Assembly: GCA_963759375.1 (NCBI GenBank)
Contig: CAVWYY010000002.1
Span: forward strand, 558,001 to 622,000
Origin: DASSUW01 sp963759375
GTDB taxonomy: Bacteria > Actinomycetota > Thermoleophilia > Solirubrobacterales > Solirubrobacteraceae
Length of the DNA stretch: 64,000 nucleotides
Reading direction: 5' to 3'
The notes under the pieces are model-generated. The model saw nothing but the letters and a program-made list of their open reading frames with translations. It did not search any database and was not told where the DNA came from. Shown here piece after piece: positions 6,821 through 15,302 of this stretch. The first letter of the stretch is position 1. Each line of letters begins with the position of its first letter. The position numbers and the translations under genes were made by a program.

Positions 6821-9610
6821 ATGTTCGTGGGACGCGAACGCGAGCGGGCACGGATCGACCGCTTGCTGCAGGAGGCCCGGGCCGGCAAGAGCGGTGCGCT
6901 GCTCATGCACGGCGAGGCCGGGATCGGCAAGACCGCCATGATGCGCTGGGCGATCGGTCAGGCCACCGGCCTGCGCGTGCTGCGCGCCCGCGGCATCGAG
7001 ACCGAGTCCGACATCCCGTTCGCCGGCCTCGCGGAGCTGGTCACGCCGCTGCTCGACCGCGTCGACGACATCCCCGACGTCCAGGCCCGCGCGCTGCGCG
7101 GCGCGCTCGCGCTGGGGCCCGCGACGCCGCACGACCGCTTCACGGTCCCGGCCGGCCTGCTCAGCCTGCTCGCCGTCGCCGCCGAGGAGCAGCCGGTGCT
7201 GGTGGCGATCGACGACGCGCAGTGGCTCGACGAGCCGTCGCTGGAGGCGTTCCTGTTCGCCGGCCGGCGGCTCGGCGCCGAAGGCATCGCGATGCTCGGG
7301 TCGCTGCGCGATGGTACCGCCGCGGCCGCGCTCGAGGTCCCGTGGCTCGAACGGCTGCGGATCCCGGCGCTCGGCGAGGGCGAGGCGCGCGAGCTGCTCT
7401 CCGGCTCCCAGACCGAGCGCATGGCGCCGGCGGTGACCGACCGGCTCGTGCAGACCGCCGCCGGCAACCCGCTCGCGCTGCTCGAGATCCCACGCCTGCT
7501 GTCGGACGGCCAGCGCGCCGGCCGCGAGCCGCTGGAGGAGCCGTTGCGGCCCGGCACCGGCGTCGAGCGTGCGTTCCGGCGGGCGCTCGACGGCCTCGGC
7601 GCGGCCGAGAGCCGCGCGCTGCTGATCGCGGCGTCGGCGCACACCGGCCGCATCGGCGCGATCGAGCCGGCGCTGCGCGAGGCGGGCTTGACGCTCGACG
7701 ACCTGGCCGCCGCCGAGGCCGCGCAGCTGATCGCGATCGGCGACGGCGAGCTCGACTTCCGCCACCCGCTGCTGCGCTCGACCGCGTACCACTCGGCCGG
7801 AGCCGGCGAGCGGCGCGCGGCCCACGCCGCGCTGGCCGCGGCCTCGCCCGCCGGCAGCCCGGAGCGCGCGTGGCACATGGCCGCGTGCGCCGTGGCCCCC
7901 GACGAGGAGGTCGCCGCCGCGCTCGAGGCGGCGGCGCTCGATGCCCGAGGACGCGGCGCGCACGCCACCGCGGCGCGCGACTTCGGACGCGCCGCCCAGC
8001 TCACGCCCGAGGACGAGCCGCGCGCCCGCCGGCTGCTGGAGGCGGCGACCGACGCCACGCGCTCCGGTGAGGCCGAGCACGCGCTGTCGCTGCTGCGGGA
8101 CGCCGCGCGCCTCGCGAGCGACCCGCTGCTCGCCGCCGACGTGCAGCGCATGACCGGCCATGTCGAGATGCGCCGCGGCTCGCCGCTGGTGGCCTACGAG
8201 CTGCTGGTCGCCGAGGCCGACCGCGTGCGCTCGCGCGACCCGCGCCGGGCCGCCGGGATGTTCCTCGAGGCCTCCGTGTCGCACATGATGACCGGCGACA
8301 TGCACGCGCTGGTGGCGACCGCCGAGCGCGCGCGAGCGCTCGCGACCTCCGCGGACCCGGCCGTCGAGCTGCTGGCCACCGCGGTGATCGGCGAGGCGTA
8401 CCTGGCGCTGGGCGACGTCGAGCAGGGCGACGCGCTGTTGAGCGCCACCGAGCCGTACCTGCTGGAGGGCGACCCGCTGGCGATCGCCGAGGTGGTCGGC
8501 ATGGCCGCCCACTCGTCCGTGTGGATCGAGAAGTTCGAGCGCGCGCAGCGGATCTTCGACCGCCTGATCGCGGCCGGCCGCGAGGCCAGCGCGGTCAGCG
8601 CGCTGATCTATCCGCTCGCCGCTCGCTCGCACCTCGACTTCCGCCTCGGCCGCTGGGCAGCGGCGCGCGCTGCGGCGACCGAGTCGGTCGAGCTGGCCGA
8701 GGACACCGGCCAGCTGCCGTTGCTGGCCCACAGCCTCGCCGCGCTCGCCCACGTGGAGGCGGCGTTGGGGGCCGACGACGCCTGCCGCAAGCACGTCGCC
8801 GAGGGGTTGACGCTGGTCAGCCGCTTCCAGGCCGAGGCGACCGGCACCTACCTGCACCACGCGCTGGCGCTGCTCGAGCTCGGGCTCGGGCGCATCCCCG
8901 AGGCGATCGCCGCGCTCGAGGACGTCCAGCGCCACGCCGACCACCTGCAGATGCAGCCGGCGGTCGTGCAGTGGGCGCCCGACCTGATCGAGGCCTACGC
9001 TCGCGCCGGCCGGCGCGACGACGCGCTCGCGCTGATCGACGTGTTCGAGGCCAAGGGGCGCCGGACCGGGTCGCGCTGGGCGCAGGCGACGGTCGCGCGC
9101 TCACGGGCGCTCATCGCCCCCGATGCCGAGTTCCGCGCCGGCTTCGACGCCGCGCTCGCGCTGCACGAAGGGCTGCCGATGCCGTTCGAGCGCGCACGGA
9201 CGCTGCTCTGCTTCGGCGAGCGGCTGCGCCGCGCCCGCCGGCGCGCGGACGCGCGCAGGCCGCTCAAGGAGGCGCTGGAGGCCTTCGAGCGGCTCGGCGC
9301 CCGCGGCTGGGCCGAGCGCACCCGCACGGAGCTGCGCGCGACCGGCGAGCAGCAGGCGCGCCGGGCCGAGACCGCCGCCGAGCAGCTCACCCCCCACGAG
9401 CTGCAGATCGCCGTCCTCGTCGCCCAGGGCATGACGAACCGGGAGGCGGCGGCGGCGCTGTTCCTCAGCCCCAAGACGATCGAGTACCACCTCGGCCAGA
9501 TCTACCGCAAGCTCGACGTCCGCGGCCGCGCGCAACTCGCCCGGCTGATGGCGATGGAGCTCCCGGAGGGCGAGCGCGACCCCTCGGTCCTGGCCTCCGC
9601 GCTCAACTAG
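6821..9610 (+). CDS. LAL-type LuxR family transcriptional regulator with AAA ATPase
   Basis: A 929-residue STAND-type regulator. The N-terminal NTPase has Walker A GEAGIGKT at 31-38 and Walker B VLVAIDDAQWLDE near 126-138, followed by a long helical TPR-like region (about 330-830). A C-terminal LuxR HTH (about 868-925) contains LTPHELQIAVLVAQGMTN and SPKTIEYHLGQIYRKLDV. Proteins of this kind sense a ligand through the helical region and activate nearby operons as ATP-bound oligomers. It starts 9 bases after gluQ. It does not overlap a clear target operon on its own strand, so its regulon cannot be told from context. Confidence 0.93.
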   Translation: MFVGRERERARIDRLLQEARAGKSGALLMHGEAGIGKTAMMRWAIGQATGLRVLRARGIETESDIPFAGLAELVTPLLDRVDDIPDVQARALRGALALGPATPHDRFTVPAGLLSLLAVAAEEQPVLVAIDDAQWLDEPSLEAFLFAGRRLGAEGIAMLGSLRDGTAAAALEVPWLERLRIPALGEGEARELLSGSQTERMAPAVTDRLVQTAAGNPLALLEIPRLLSDGQRAGREPLEEPLRPGTGVERAFRRALDGLGAAESRALLIAASAHTGRIGAIEPALREAGLTLDDLAAAEAAQLIAIGDGELDFRHPLLRSTAYHSAGAGERRAAHAALAAASPAGSPERAWHMAACAVAPDEEVAAALEAAALDARGRGAHATAARDFGRAAQLTPEDEPRARRLLEAATDATRSGEAEHALSLLRDAARLASDPLLAADVQRMTGHVEMRRGSPLVAYELLVAEADRVRSRDPRRAAGMFLEASVSHMMTGDMHALVATAERARALATSADPAVELLATAVIGEAYLALGDVEQGDALLSATEPYLLEGDPLAIAEVVGMAAHSSVWIEKFERAQRIFDRLIAAGREASAVSALIYPLAARSHLDFRLGRWAAARAAATESVELAEDTGQLPLLAHSLAALAHVEAALGADDACRKHVAEGLTLVSRFQAEATGTYLHHALALLELGLGRIPEAIAALEDVQRHADHLQMQPAVVQWAPDLIEAYARAGRRDDALALIDVFEAKGRRTGSRWAQATVARSRALIAPDAEFRAGFDAALALHEGLPMPFERARTLLCFGERLRRARRRADARRPLKEALEAFERLGARGWAERTRTELRATGEQQARRAETAAEQLTPHELQIAVLVAQGMTNREAAAALFLSPKTIEYHLGQIYRKLDVRGRAQLARLMAMELPEGERDPSVLASALN

Positions 9611-9630
9611 TCACAAAACTCCGCAACCCC

Positions 9631-9651
9631 AAGGGGGGTCTGACCCCCCTT
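9631..9651. terminator. Perfect 10-bp inverted repeat between convergent genes
   Basis: Arms AAGGGGGGTC and GACCCCCCTT are separated by one T, giving a very stable G/C hairpin that reads identically from both sides. It sits exactly where the LAL regulator and the coiled-coil gene end toward each other (it includes the stop of the latter), so a bidirectional terminator is the simplest role. A dispersed repeat of the genome is the alternative. Confidence 0.55.
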
Positions 9652-10501
9652 AGTCGAGCTGCTCTTCGAGGCGGGCCGTCACGTCGCGCGCCTCCTCGGC
9701 GGCGTCGCGGGCGGTGTCGAGGTCCGCCTTGGCCTCCTCGGCCTGCTCGCGAGCGTCCTCGGCGGCGGCCAGCGCGTCCTCGAGCCGCTTGGCGGCGCGT
9801 TCGGCCGCCTTCTCCGCGCGGTCGAGCTCGCGCTCGCGGGACCGGCGCTCCGCGCGCGCCTCGCGCAGCTCGGCCTCGAGCTGCTGGCGGCGCTCGCGCG
9901 ACTCGCGCTCGGCTGCTTCGCGCTCGGCCCGGTCGTCCTTCTCCTCCGACTTCTTGGGCTTGGTGCGGCGCGGCTTGCGCGGCGGGGCCGCGGGCGCGTC
10001 GCCGCCCTCCATGAGGCCCCATGCGCCGGCGCCCGTGGCGTCCTCGACCAGGCGCCCCTGGTCGAGCGCCGCGCGGACGTCGTCGTCGGTGGCCGCTGCG
10101 GTCAGCGTGGTGCGCAGGCGCTCGAGCGTCTGCTCGGTCGGCTTGCGCCCGGCCGGGCGCAGCTCCTTGGCGGCCTCGACGAGCGCGTCGATCGCGTCGC
10201 GCTGGGCCGCGGCCGCCTCGCGCAGCGCTCCCGCTCCCTTGCCGGAGACAGCGCCCTCCTGGGCCTCGCGCAGGTCGTCGGCGGCATCGAGCAGCGCGTC
10301 GACGAGCTTGCGGTGCTCACGCGCCAGCGTGTTCGCCGCCCACGACGCCTGGCTGGGCTTGGGCAGCTTGGCGACCACCGCTGCGGCGTCGCGCTCCTTG
10401 GACTTGCGCAGCTCGCGGGCTGCCGCGTCGCGTTCGCGCGTGAAGTCCTCCAGCGGCAGGCCGTAGAGCCGGCCCGCGACGTCGTCGACCTGGTCAGCCA
10501 C
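9650..10501 (-). CDS. Coiled-coil protein, last gene of a five-gene operon
   Basis: 283 residues from a GTG start. The N-terminal half is helical with the conserved-looking LPKPSQASWAANTLAREH and AQRDAIDALVEAAKELRPAGRKPTE stretches. A Pro/Lys-rich hinge (about 170-190, APPRKPRRTKPKK) follows. The rest is about 90 residues of continuous Glu/Arg/Ala coiled coil. No membrane segment and no catalytic motif. The start overlaps the isoaspartyl peptidase stop by 8 bases. I recognise the type as common in Solirubrobacterales-like genomes, but the function is unknown. The highly charged tail may be a scaffold or a DNA/envelope linker. Confidence 0.75.
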   Translation of the reverse strand: MADQVDDVAGRLYGLPLEDFTRERDAAARELRKSKERDAAAVVAKLPKPSQASWAANTLAREHRKLVDALLDAADDLREAQEGAVSGKGAGALREAAAAQRDAIDALVEAAKELRPAGRKPTEQTLERLRTTLTAAATDDDVRAALDQGRLVEDATGAGAWGLMEGGDAPAAPPRKPRRTKPKKSEEKDDRAEREAAERESRERRQQLEAELREARAERRSRERELDRAEKAAERAAKRLEDALAAAEDAREQAEEAKADLDTARDAAEEARDVTARLEEQLD

Positions 10502-11393
10502 CCTCGCCGGGTCCGACCGCGGTGACCGTGGGCCCGTCCCCCACGCGCCAGCCGCGGGTCATGGCCTCGGAGTTGAACGTGGCGGAGACCTCGCCGTGCG
10601 CGGTCACCGCGATCACGCCGCCGTCGCCACCGAAGCGGGCGACGCTCTCGAGGCCGGTCGTGCAGGCCTCTTCGAGCGAGAGGCCGCGATGGCGCAGCAG
10701 CGCGTGCACCTCGTGGGCGAGCGCCGAGCGGATGATCGACTCGCCGTGGCCGGTGCAGGAGACGGCCACGCCGTCGTCGGCCCAGGTGCCCGCGCCGATC
10801 AGCGGTGAGTCGCCGACACGGCCCAGCCGCTGGCCGGACACGCCGCCGGTCGAGGTGGCGGCCGCGAGCCGGCCCTCGGCGTCGCGCGCCACGGCGCCGA
10901 CGGTGCCGCGCGCCCCGGCCGCGTCGCCCTCCTTCAGGCGCGTGAGGGCGGTCCGCTCGCGCTCGGTGACGAACCAGACCTCGGACTCGAAGTCGAGGCC
11001 GGCGGTGGCGGCGAACTCGATCGCCGGCGGGCCGACGAGCAGCACGTGCCGCCCCTCGGCGAGCACCGCGCGAGCGGCGCGGATCGGGTTGCGCACGCCC
11101 CGAACCGCCGCGACCGCGCCGGCGCCGCGGGTGGTGCCGTCCATGATCGAGGCATCGAGCTCGACGCGCCCGTACTCGGTCAGCGCGGCGCCGCGGCCGG
11201 CGTTGAACTCCGGGTTGTCCTCGAGCACGACGATCGCGGCCTCGACGGCATCGAGCGCCGCGCCGCCGTCCGCAAGCACGGCGTGCCCGGCCGCGACGGC
11301 GGCTGCCGCGCCGGCTCGGCAGCGGTCGGCGCGCTCCGCGTCGTCGATCGACGGGCCGGCGCCGCCGTGGACCACGATCGCGATCTCATCCAT
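10494..11393 (-). CDS. Isoaspartyl peptidase / L-asparaginase (Ntn hydrolase, plant type)
   Basis: N-terminal nucleophile hydrolase that removes isoaspartyl residues from damaged peptides or hydrolyses asparagine. It begins MDEIAIVVHGGAGP, the classic N-terminus. The autocleavage site precedes Thr164 in ARGTVGAVARD, and the substrate pocket residues follow in STGGVSGQRLGRVGDSP and CTGHGE. At 299 residues it is near normal, though slightly short at the linker before the cleavage site. The start at 11393 is chosen over an upstream in-frame ATG because the motif begins there. It overlaps both neighbours by 8 bases. Confidence 0.92.
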   Translation of the reverse strand: MDEIAIVVHGGAGPSIDDAERADRCRAGAAAAVAAGHAVLADGGAALDAVEAAIVVLEDNPEFNAGRGAALTEYGRVELDASIMDGTTRGAGAVAAVRGVRNPIRAARAVLAEGRHVLLVGPPAIEFAATAGLDFESEVWFVTERERTALTRLKEGDAAGARGTVGAVARDAEGRLAAATSTGGVSGQRLGRVGDSPLIGAGTWADDGVAVSCTGHGESIIRSALAHEVHALLRHRGLSLEEACTTGLESVARFGGDGGVIAVTAHGEVSATFNSEAMTRGWRVGDGPTVTAVGPGEGG

Positions 11394-12693
11394 CCGGTGG
11401 CACCCTACCGCCGCAGGACGCCCAGGCCTCCCACCCCGGAGCACGGCCGAGGAATCGGTAGCCCTCGGTGTCGAGCTCGGGCTGCACGGCGCCACCGCCG
11501 TGCGGGCGCCAGCGCACCACGACGTCCGGGATCTCCGGCGGCCGGTCGATGCCGTACATCGAGATGTCGAGCTGCCAGGCGACGAGCGGTCGCACGTCCG
11601 GTGCGGTGCGCACGCGGCAGCGCACCAGCGCGTCGCGCCCGCCGGCGGCCTCGACCATGCGCGGCAACGCCTCGCGCCGGTCGGCGCGGCGGCCGACGTC
11701 CTCGACCTGGTCGCGGAGGTCGGGCACGGTGATCACCGCCGCGGCCACGACCATCGCGACCGGCGCGACCCACGGCAGCCGCGCCGCCCCGACGCCCGCC
11801 ACCACGCACCCGATCGCCGCGGCGGCGACCAGGTAGCGCGGGTTCCCCGCGTAGCCGACCTGCGCCATGATCGCGACGATCGCGACCCAGGCCACCGCGC
11901 CGGCGGCCAGCAGGCGGACGATGCGCGGGCCCATGACGATCGCGACGAGCGCCGCGATCGCGGCCGGCACCGTGAGCAGCGAGACGAAGTCGGCGAGCAC
12001 GGCGAGCCCCGGAACGTCCTCGAGCGCCGCGCTGCCGAGGCTCGGCTCGCCGCGGGCGGCCCGCGACGCGCCGGTCAGGCCCTCGGTGCCGACCAGGTCG
12101 GGGCCGAGCCAGCCGAGCAGCACCACCACGGCCGCGACGACGAGCGCGCGGCGCTGCCGCGGGTCGTCCTGCCACAGCCACAGCCCGTAGAGCCCGAGGA
12201 ACGGCCACACCTCCGGGCGCAGAAGGGCGGCGGCGGTGCCCAGCACGAGCGCGGCGCGGTAACGCCCGTCGAGGTGGGCGACGATCGCCCACAGCACGGA
12301 CGCCGCCAGCAGCCCCTCGGAATTGCCGAGCGCGGTGTTGAACAGCCACCAGCTGCTGATCGCCATCAGCGCCGCCGCGGCGATGCCGGCCAGCCGGCCG
12401 CCGAGGCGGCCGGCGAGCACGTAGGCGCCGGCGATCGCCAGCAGCCCGCCGGCCCGGGCGACGATGAGCCACAGCGCGGGCGTCGGGCTGCCGGTCAGCG
12501 ACAGCGGCGTCGTGACGATCACCGGCAGCGGCTTCCACGAGGGCCCGCCGCGGGTGTCGAGCGAGAAGTGCGCGGCGTCGCGTCCCCACACGACCCAGGC
12601 CTGCGGGTCGAACGCCAGCGCCCACGGGAGCAACAGCGAGGCTGCCGCGATGACGACGGCGCCGCCGATCACGGCGAGCGCGCCGCGCGTCAA
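11386..12693 (-). CDS. Polytopic membrane protein, probable GT-C glycosyltransferase
   Basis: 435 residues with about ten hydrophobic spans and a soluble C-terminal part. The first periplasmic loop after helix 1 has FDPQAWVVWGRDAAHF, in the place where GT-C enzymes carry their acidic catalytic motif. The stretches LLRPEVWPFL and GNPRYL are typical of mannosyl- or arabinosyl-transferases that use polyprenyl-phosphate sugars. The start is a TTG whose last two bases lie in the TGA of the preceding coiled-coil gene (TTGA overlap). The sugar donor and acceptor are not known. It may modify an envelope polymer. Confidence 0.72.
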   Translation of the reverse strand: MTRGALAVIGGAVVIAAASLLLPWALAFDPQAWVVWGRDAAHFSLDTRGGPSWKPLPVIVTTPLSLTGSPTPALWLIVARAGGLLAIAGAYVLAGRLGGRLAGIAAAALMAISSWWLFNTALGNSEGLLAASVLWAIVAHLDGRYRAALVLGTAAALLRPEVWPFLGLYGLWLWQDDPRQRRALVVAAVVVLLGWLGPDLVGTEGLTGASRAARGEPSLGSAALEDVPGLAVLADFVSLLTVPAAIAALVAIVMGPRIVRLLAAGAVAWVAIVAIMAQVGYAGNPRYLVAAAAIGCVVAGVGAARLPWVAPVAMVVAAAVITVPDLRDQVEDVGRRADRREALPRMVEAAGGRDALVRCRVRTAPDVRPLVAWQLDISMYGIDRPPEIPDVVVRWRPHGGGAVQPELDTEGYRFLGRAPGWEAWASCGGRVPPDG

Positions 12694-13922
12694 GTCAGGG
12701 CGCTCACGATCAGTACCAGCGCGATCAGCAGGCCGACGACGAACGCGATGGCGATGCCGCGGACCGCCCAGACAGCGGCGGGCGAGCGGTGCTCGGGCAC
12801 GCGATGGGCGGCGGCGGCGCGCGCCGCCTCGGCGCGCTGGTGGGCGACGGCGCGGCCGACCTCGCTGCGGCGCGCGGCCGCAAGCCGGCCGGCCGGCGTG
12901 GCGGCGAGCGGCGCGTCGTCGGACGTGCTCAGCCCGTTGGCCGCGGCCGTCGAGGTGATGCGCCGGTGCTCGGCGGTCTGCGCCTGCACCGCGTCGAGCT
13001 CGCGTCGCAGGGACCGCGCCGCGGCGCGCTCGTTCTCCAGCTCGCGGGCGATCCGCTCGTACATGCGGCGGGCCGCCGCGTCGGCCTCGCCGGCGTCGTC
13101 GCCGTTGCGCTGACCCGAGCCGGCCGCCAGCTCCTCGCGCAGCCTGGCGGTCTCCGCGCGCTCGGCCTCGAGGAGGCGCTCCGTCTCCTCGCGCGCCGAC
13201 AGGAGCTCCGCGCGCAGCCGCTCGGTCTCCTGCGACTCGGTCTCCATCGTCGCCTCCGCCTCCTCGCGGGCGGTGGCGAGCTTCTCGCGGACCTCGGTCG
13301 TCGCCGCCCGCTCGGCGGCCAGCCGCTGCTCGACGTCGTCGTGCGCCGCCTGCACGTCGGCGCGGGCGGTCGCGAGCTCCTCGTCGCGCGCCGCCAGGTC
13401 CGTCGTCATCTGCTCGAGCTGCTGCTGCAGCTCGGCCTGGGCGGCCTCGATGGCCGCCACCTGCTCGCGCAGCGTCTCGATCTCGGCCTCGCGCTCCCCG
13501 ATCACGGTCTCGGCCTCGTCGCGCAGCCCGATGATCTCGGCGTCGCGCTCGGCGATCGTCGCCTCGGCGGCCTCGCGGCGGGCGCGTTCCTCCCTGAGCG
13601 CCTCGTCGTTCGGCCGCGGCTTGCGCTTGCGCGGCGCGGGCAGGTCGACGACCAGGCGGCGGCCGACCTCCAGCTCGGCGCCGGAGACCGTCGCCGGATC
13701 GCCGTTGAAGCTGAACAACGCACGCCACTCGCCCGAGCCGCGCAGGTGTCCGCCCGGCAGCGCGGTGAGCCGGCGCTGCGCTTCGCCGATCGTGAGCGTG
13801 AGCACCGGGCGGCCGAGCCGCCGGCCCTCCAGCCCCGTCCAGCGGCCGGTCACCTCCAGCCGGTCCGGCTCGGTCCAGGTGAACCGCTCGAGCTCGAACG
13901 CGATCTCGCGCACGTCGGTCAT
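12690..13922 (-). CDS. Tail-anchored coiled-coil protein with N-terminal beta domain (paralogue 1)
   Basis: 410 residues in three parts. Residues 1-95 form a beta-rich domain with RLEVTGRWTGLEGRRLGRPVL and AELEVGRRLVVDLPAP motifs. About 100-340 is an almost unbroken Glu/Ala/Arg coiled coil. A single membrane helix sits at the very C-terminus (about 383-408, VRGIAIAFVVGLLIALVL) with only two or three residues after it. The same layout and the same N-terminal motifs recur in the gene at 19497-20819. The ATG overlaps the stop of the upstream membrane protein (ATGA). I know no characterised homologue. The shape suggests a cytoplasmic rod anchored to the membrane. Confidence 0.82.
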   Translation of the reverse strand: MTDVREIAFELERFTWTEPDRLEVTGRWTGLEGRRLGRPVLTLTIGEAQRRLTALPGGHLRGSGEWRALFSFNGDPATVSGAELEVGRRLVVDLPAPRKRKPRPNDEALREERARREAAEATIAERDAEIIGLRDEAETVIGEREAEIETLREQVAAIEAAQAELQQQLEQMTTDLAARDEELATARADVQAAHDDVEQRLAAERAATTEVREKLATAREEAEATMETESQETERLRAELLSAREETERLLEAERAETARLREELAAGSGQRNGDDAGEADAAARRMYERIARELENERAAARSLRRELDAVQAQTAEHRRITSTAAANGLSTSDDAPLAATPAGRLAAARRSEVGRAVAHQRAEAARAAAAHRVPEHRSPAAVWAVRGIAIAFVVGLLIALVLIVSALT

Positions 13923-14419
13923 CAGTCCTTGTTCGCCGCCTCGTCGGATTGCGCCTGCACGGCGGCGGCCTCGGTCGTGTCCTGGCGGTGGTCGACCACC
14001 GCGACGCGCTCGCGCTCCATCTCTCGGCCTTCGACGGAGACGGCGAAGCGGACGCGCCCGAACGTGAGGACCGTGCCGACGAACATCACGAGCGCCGCGC
14101 CGAACGCCAGCCACGCTCCGGTCGCCGGATCCTCGCTCCCGGCCGCCGGCGGCGGATCGATGATCTCCGCGGCCACGAGGACCGCGACCGCCAGCACCAC
14201 GGCCGGCAGCCAGCGGCGCTCGATGTACTCCAGGTCGGGCATCAGCTGCCCGACGGCGATCACCAGCGCGATGACCGCCAGCGAGCCGAGCAGGACCTCG
14301 ACGACCTCGAACGCCTCCCACGCCGTCAGCGCGCCGTACCAGTCCAGGAACAGGCTCACCAGCAGCACCAGGGCTCCCAGCGCTACGAGGACGGGCCCGA
14401 CTTCGAATCTCCGCGACAT
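13922..14419 (-). CDS. Four-helix membrane protein, first gene of the operon
   Basis: 165 residues with four hydrophobic segments (about 8-25, 42-60, 69-86 and 104-122) and a hydrophilic C-terminal tail of about 40 residues rich in Glu/Gln/Ala. The segment SLFLDWYGALTAWEAFEV after helix 1 is typical of small actinobacterial membrane proteins of unknown function. A strong Shine-Dalgarno run (GGGGGAAG) precedes the ATG by about 5 bases, and no gene lies upstream on this strand for 200 bases. The operon promoter is therefore probably within 14420-14640. Confidence 0.78.
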   Translation of the reverse strand: MSRRFEVGPVLVALGALVLLVSLFLDWYGALTAWEAFEVVEVLLGSLAVIALVIAVGQLMPDLEYIERRWLPAVVLAVAVLVAAEIIDPPPAAGSEDPATGAWLAFGAALVMFVGTVLTFGRVRFAVSVEGREMERERVAVVDHRQDTTEAAAVQAQSDEAANKD

Positions 14420-14639
14420 TCACTTCCCCCTGTCGATGGCGGGACTCAAAGGATCCCGCACGAGCCAGTCGGATGCGGCCTGTCCGCATGATGACCGGAA
14501 TCCGGTGGGACGTTCGCACGCTGACCGACCGGGGGTTATTGGATGTTGATGACGGATAGTCAAGATGATGAGCGCGCCCTTTCCCCCGGGGGCGACTCTC
14601 CCCTCCTCCACACGGCCGGGCGGGCGGCCGGTAGTCCGG

Positions 14640-15302
14640 CTACCCGCCCGGCCGGTCCCCCGCACCTGCAAGCGTCTCCGCCGCGGTGCGCAGGTGCTCC
14701 CGGAGGACCGCTGGGCCTTCGCGCTCGAGCCCCGCCACGAGCGCCACGTGGTCGGCCGCCAGCCGGTCGGGCGGCAGGTGCGGCCGGAGCGCGCCGAGGA
14801 ACAGGCGCATCTCGCCGCTCAGCCCGGCGTGCGCGGACGCGATTCGCGGGCTGCCGGACGCCTCGACGATCGCCGTGTGCAGGTCGGCGTGGGCCTCGTT
14901 GATCGCGCTCCACGACGGATCGGCCGGTGCGCACGCCTCCTGCAGCCGCTCGAGCGCGTCGTAGACCGAAGGCGGCAGGCGGCCGCCGTTGCGCTCGAGC
15001 GCCAGGTGCGCCGCCTCGAGCTCGAGCGCGGCGCGCAGCTCGTACAGCCACCGGGCGTCCTCGGCCGTGAGCCGGGCGACGCTGGCGCCCCGGTTGGGCG
15101 CGATCGTCACCAGGCCCTCGGTGGCCAGGGAGCGCAGCGCGGCGCGCAGCGAGTGGCGCGCGACGCCGTAGGTGTCGCACAGCTGCTGCTCCCGCAGCCG
15201 GGCGCCGGCGGCCAGGTTGCCGGCGAGGATCTCCCCGCGCAGCGCCTCCGCGAGCGCGTCGACGGTCGAGACGCGGCGCAGCGGACGCGGCTCGGCGGTC
15301 AC
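14640..15302 (-). CDS. GntR family transcriptional regulator (FadR/FCD subfamily)
   Basis: 220 residues. The N-terminal winged helix (about 10-75) shows LREQQLCDTYGVARHSLRAALRSLATEGLV and PNRGASVARL. The C-terminal all-helical FCD domain (about 85-210) has YELRAALELEAAHLA and the histidine/Asp metal-site pattern in HADLHTAIVEASG and LRPHLPPDR. The GTG start overlaps the DMT transporter stop (GTGA), so it is co-transcribed behind it. A TTGT-N3-ACAA site, the consensus for FadR-type regulators, lies 9 bases upstream of the transporter ATG. Autoregulation of the pair is therefore likely. Confidence 0.9.
   Translation of the reverse strand: MTAEPRPLRRVSTVDALAEALRGEILAGNLAAGARLREQQLCDTYGVARHSLRAALRSLATEGLVTIAPNRGASVARLTAEDARWLYELRAALELEAAHLALERNGGRLPPSVYDALERLQEACAPADPSWSAINEAHADLHTAIVEASGSPRIASAHAGLSGEMRLFLGALRPHLPPDRLAADHVALVAGLEREGPAVLREHLRTAAETLAGAGDRPGG

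Noticed and set aside
5816..8944. A 1042-codon open frame antisense to rmlC, gluQ and the LAL regulator
   Set aside because: It lies opposite well-conserved genes with clear motifs. Long antisense frames arise by chance at this GC content, and the translation is rich in Arg/Gly/Ala with no domain.
10522..13113. An 863-codon plus-strand frame opposite the five-gene operon
   Set aside because: Composition is Ser/Arg/Ala/Pro-rich and without structure; the minus strand carries recognisable proteins with overlapping starts and stops.
14420..14639. A possible short gene in the 220-base gap before the GntR gene
   Set aside because: Frames here are broken or lack a ribosome site and family likeness. 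The region contains GC-rich palindromic runs near 14583-14635 and probably the promoter of the five-gene operon.
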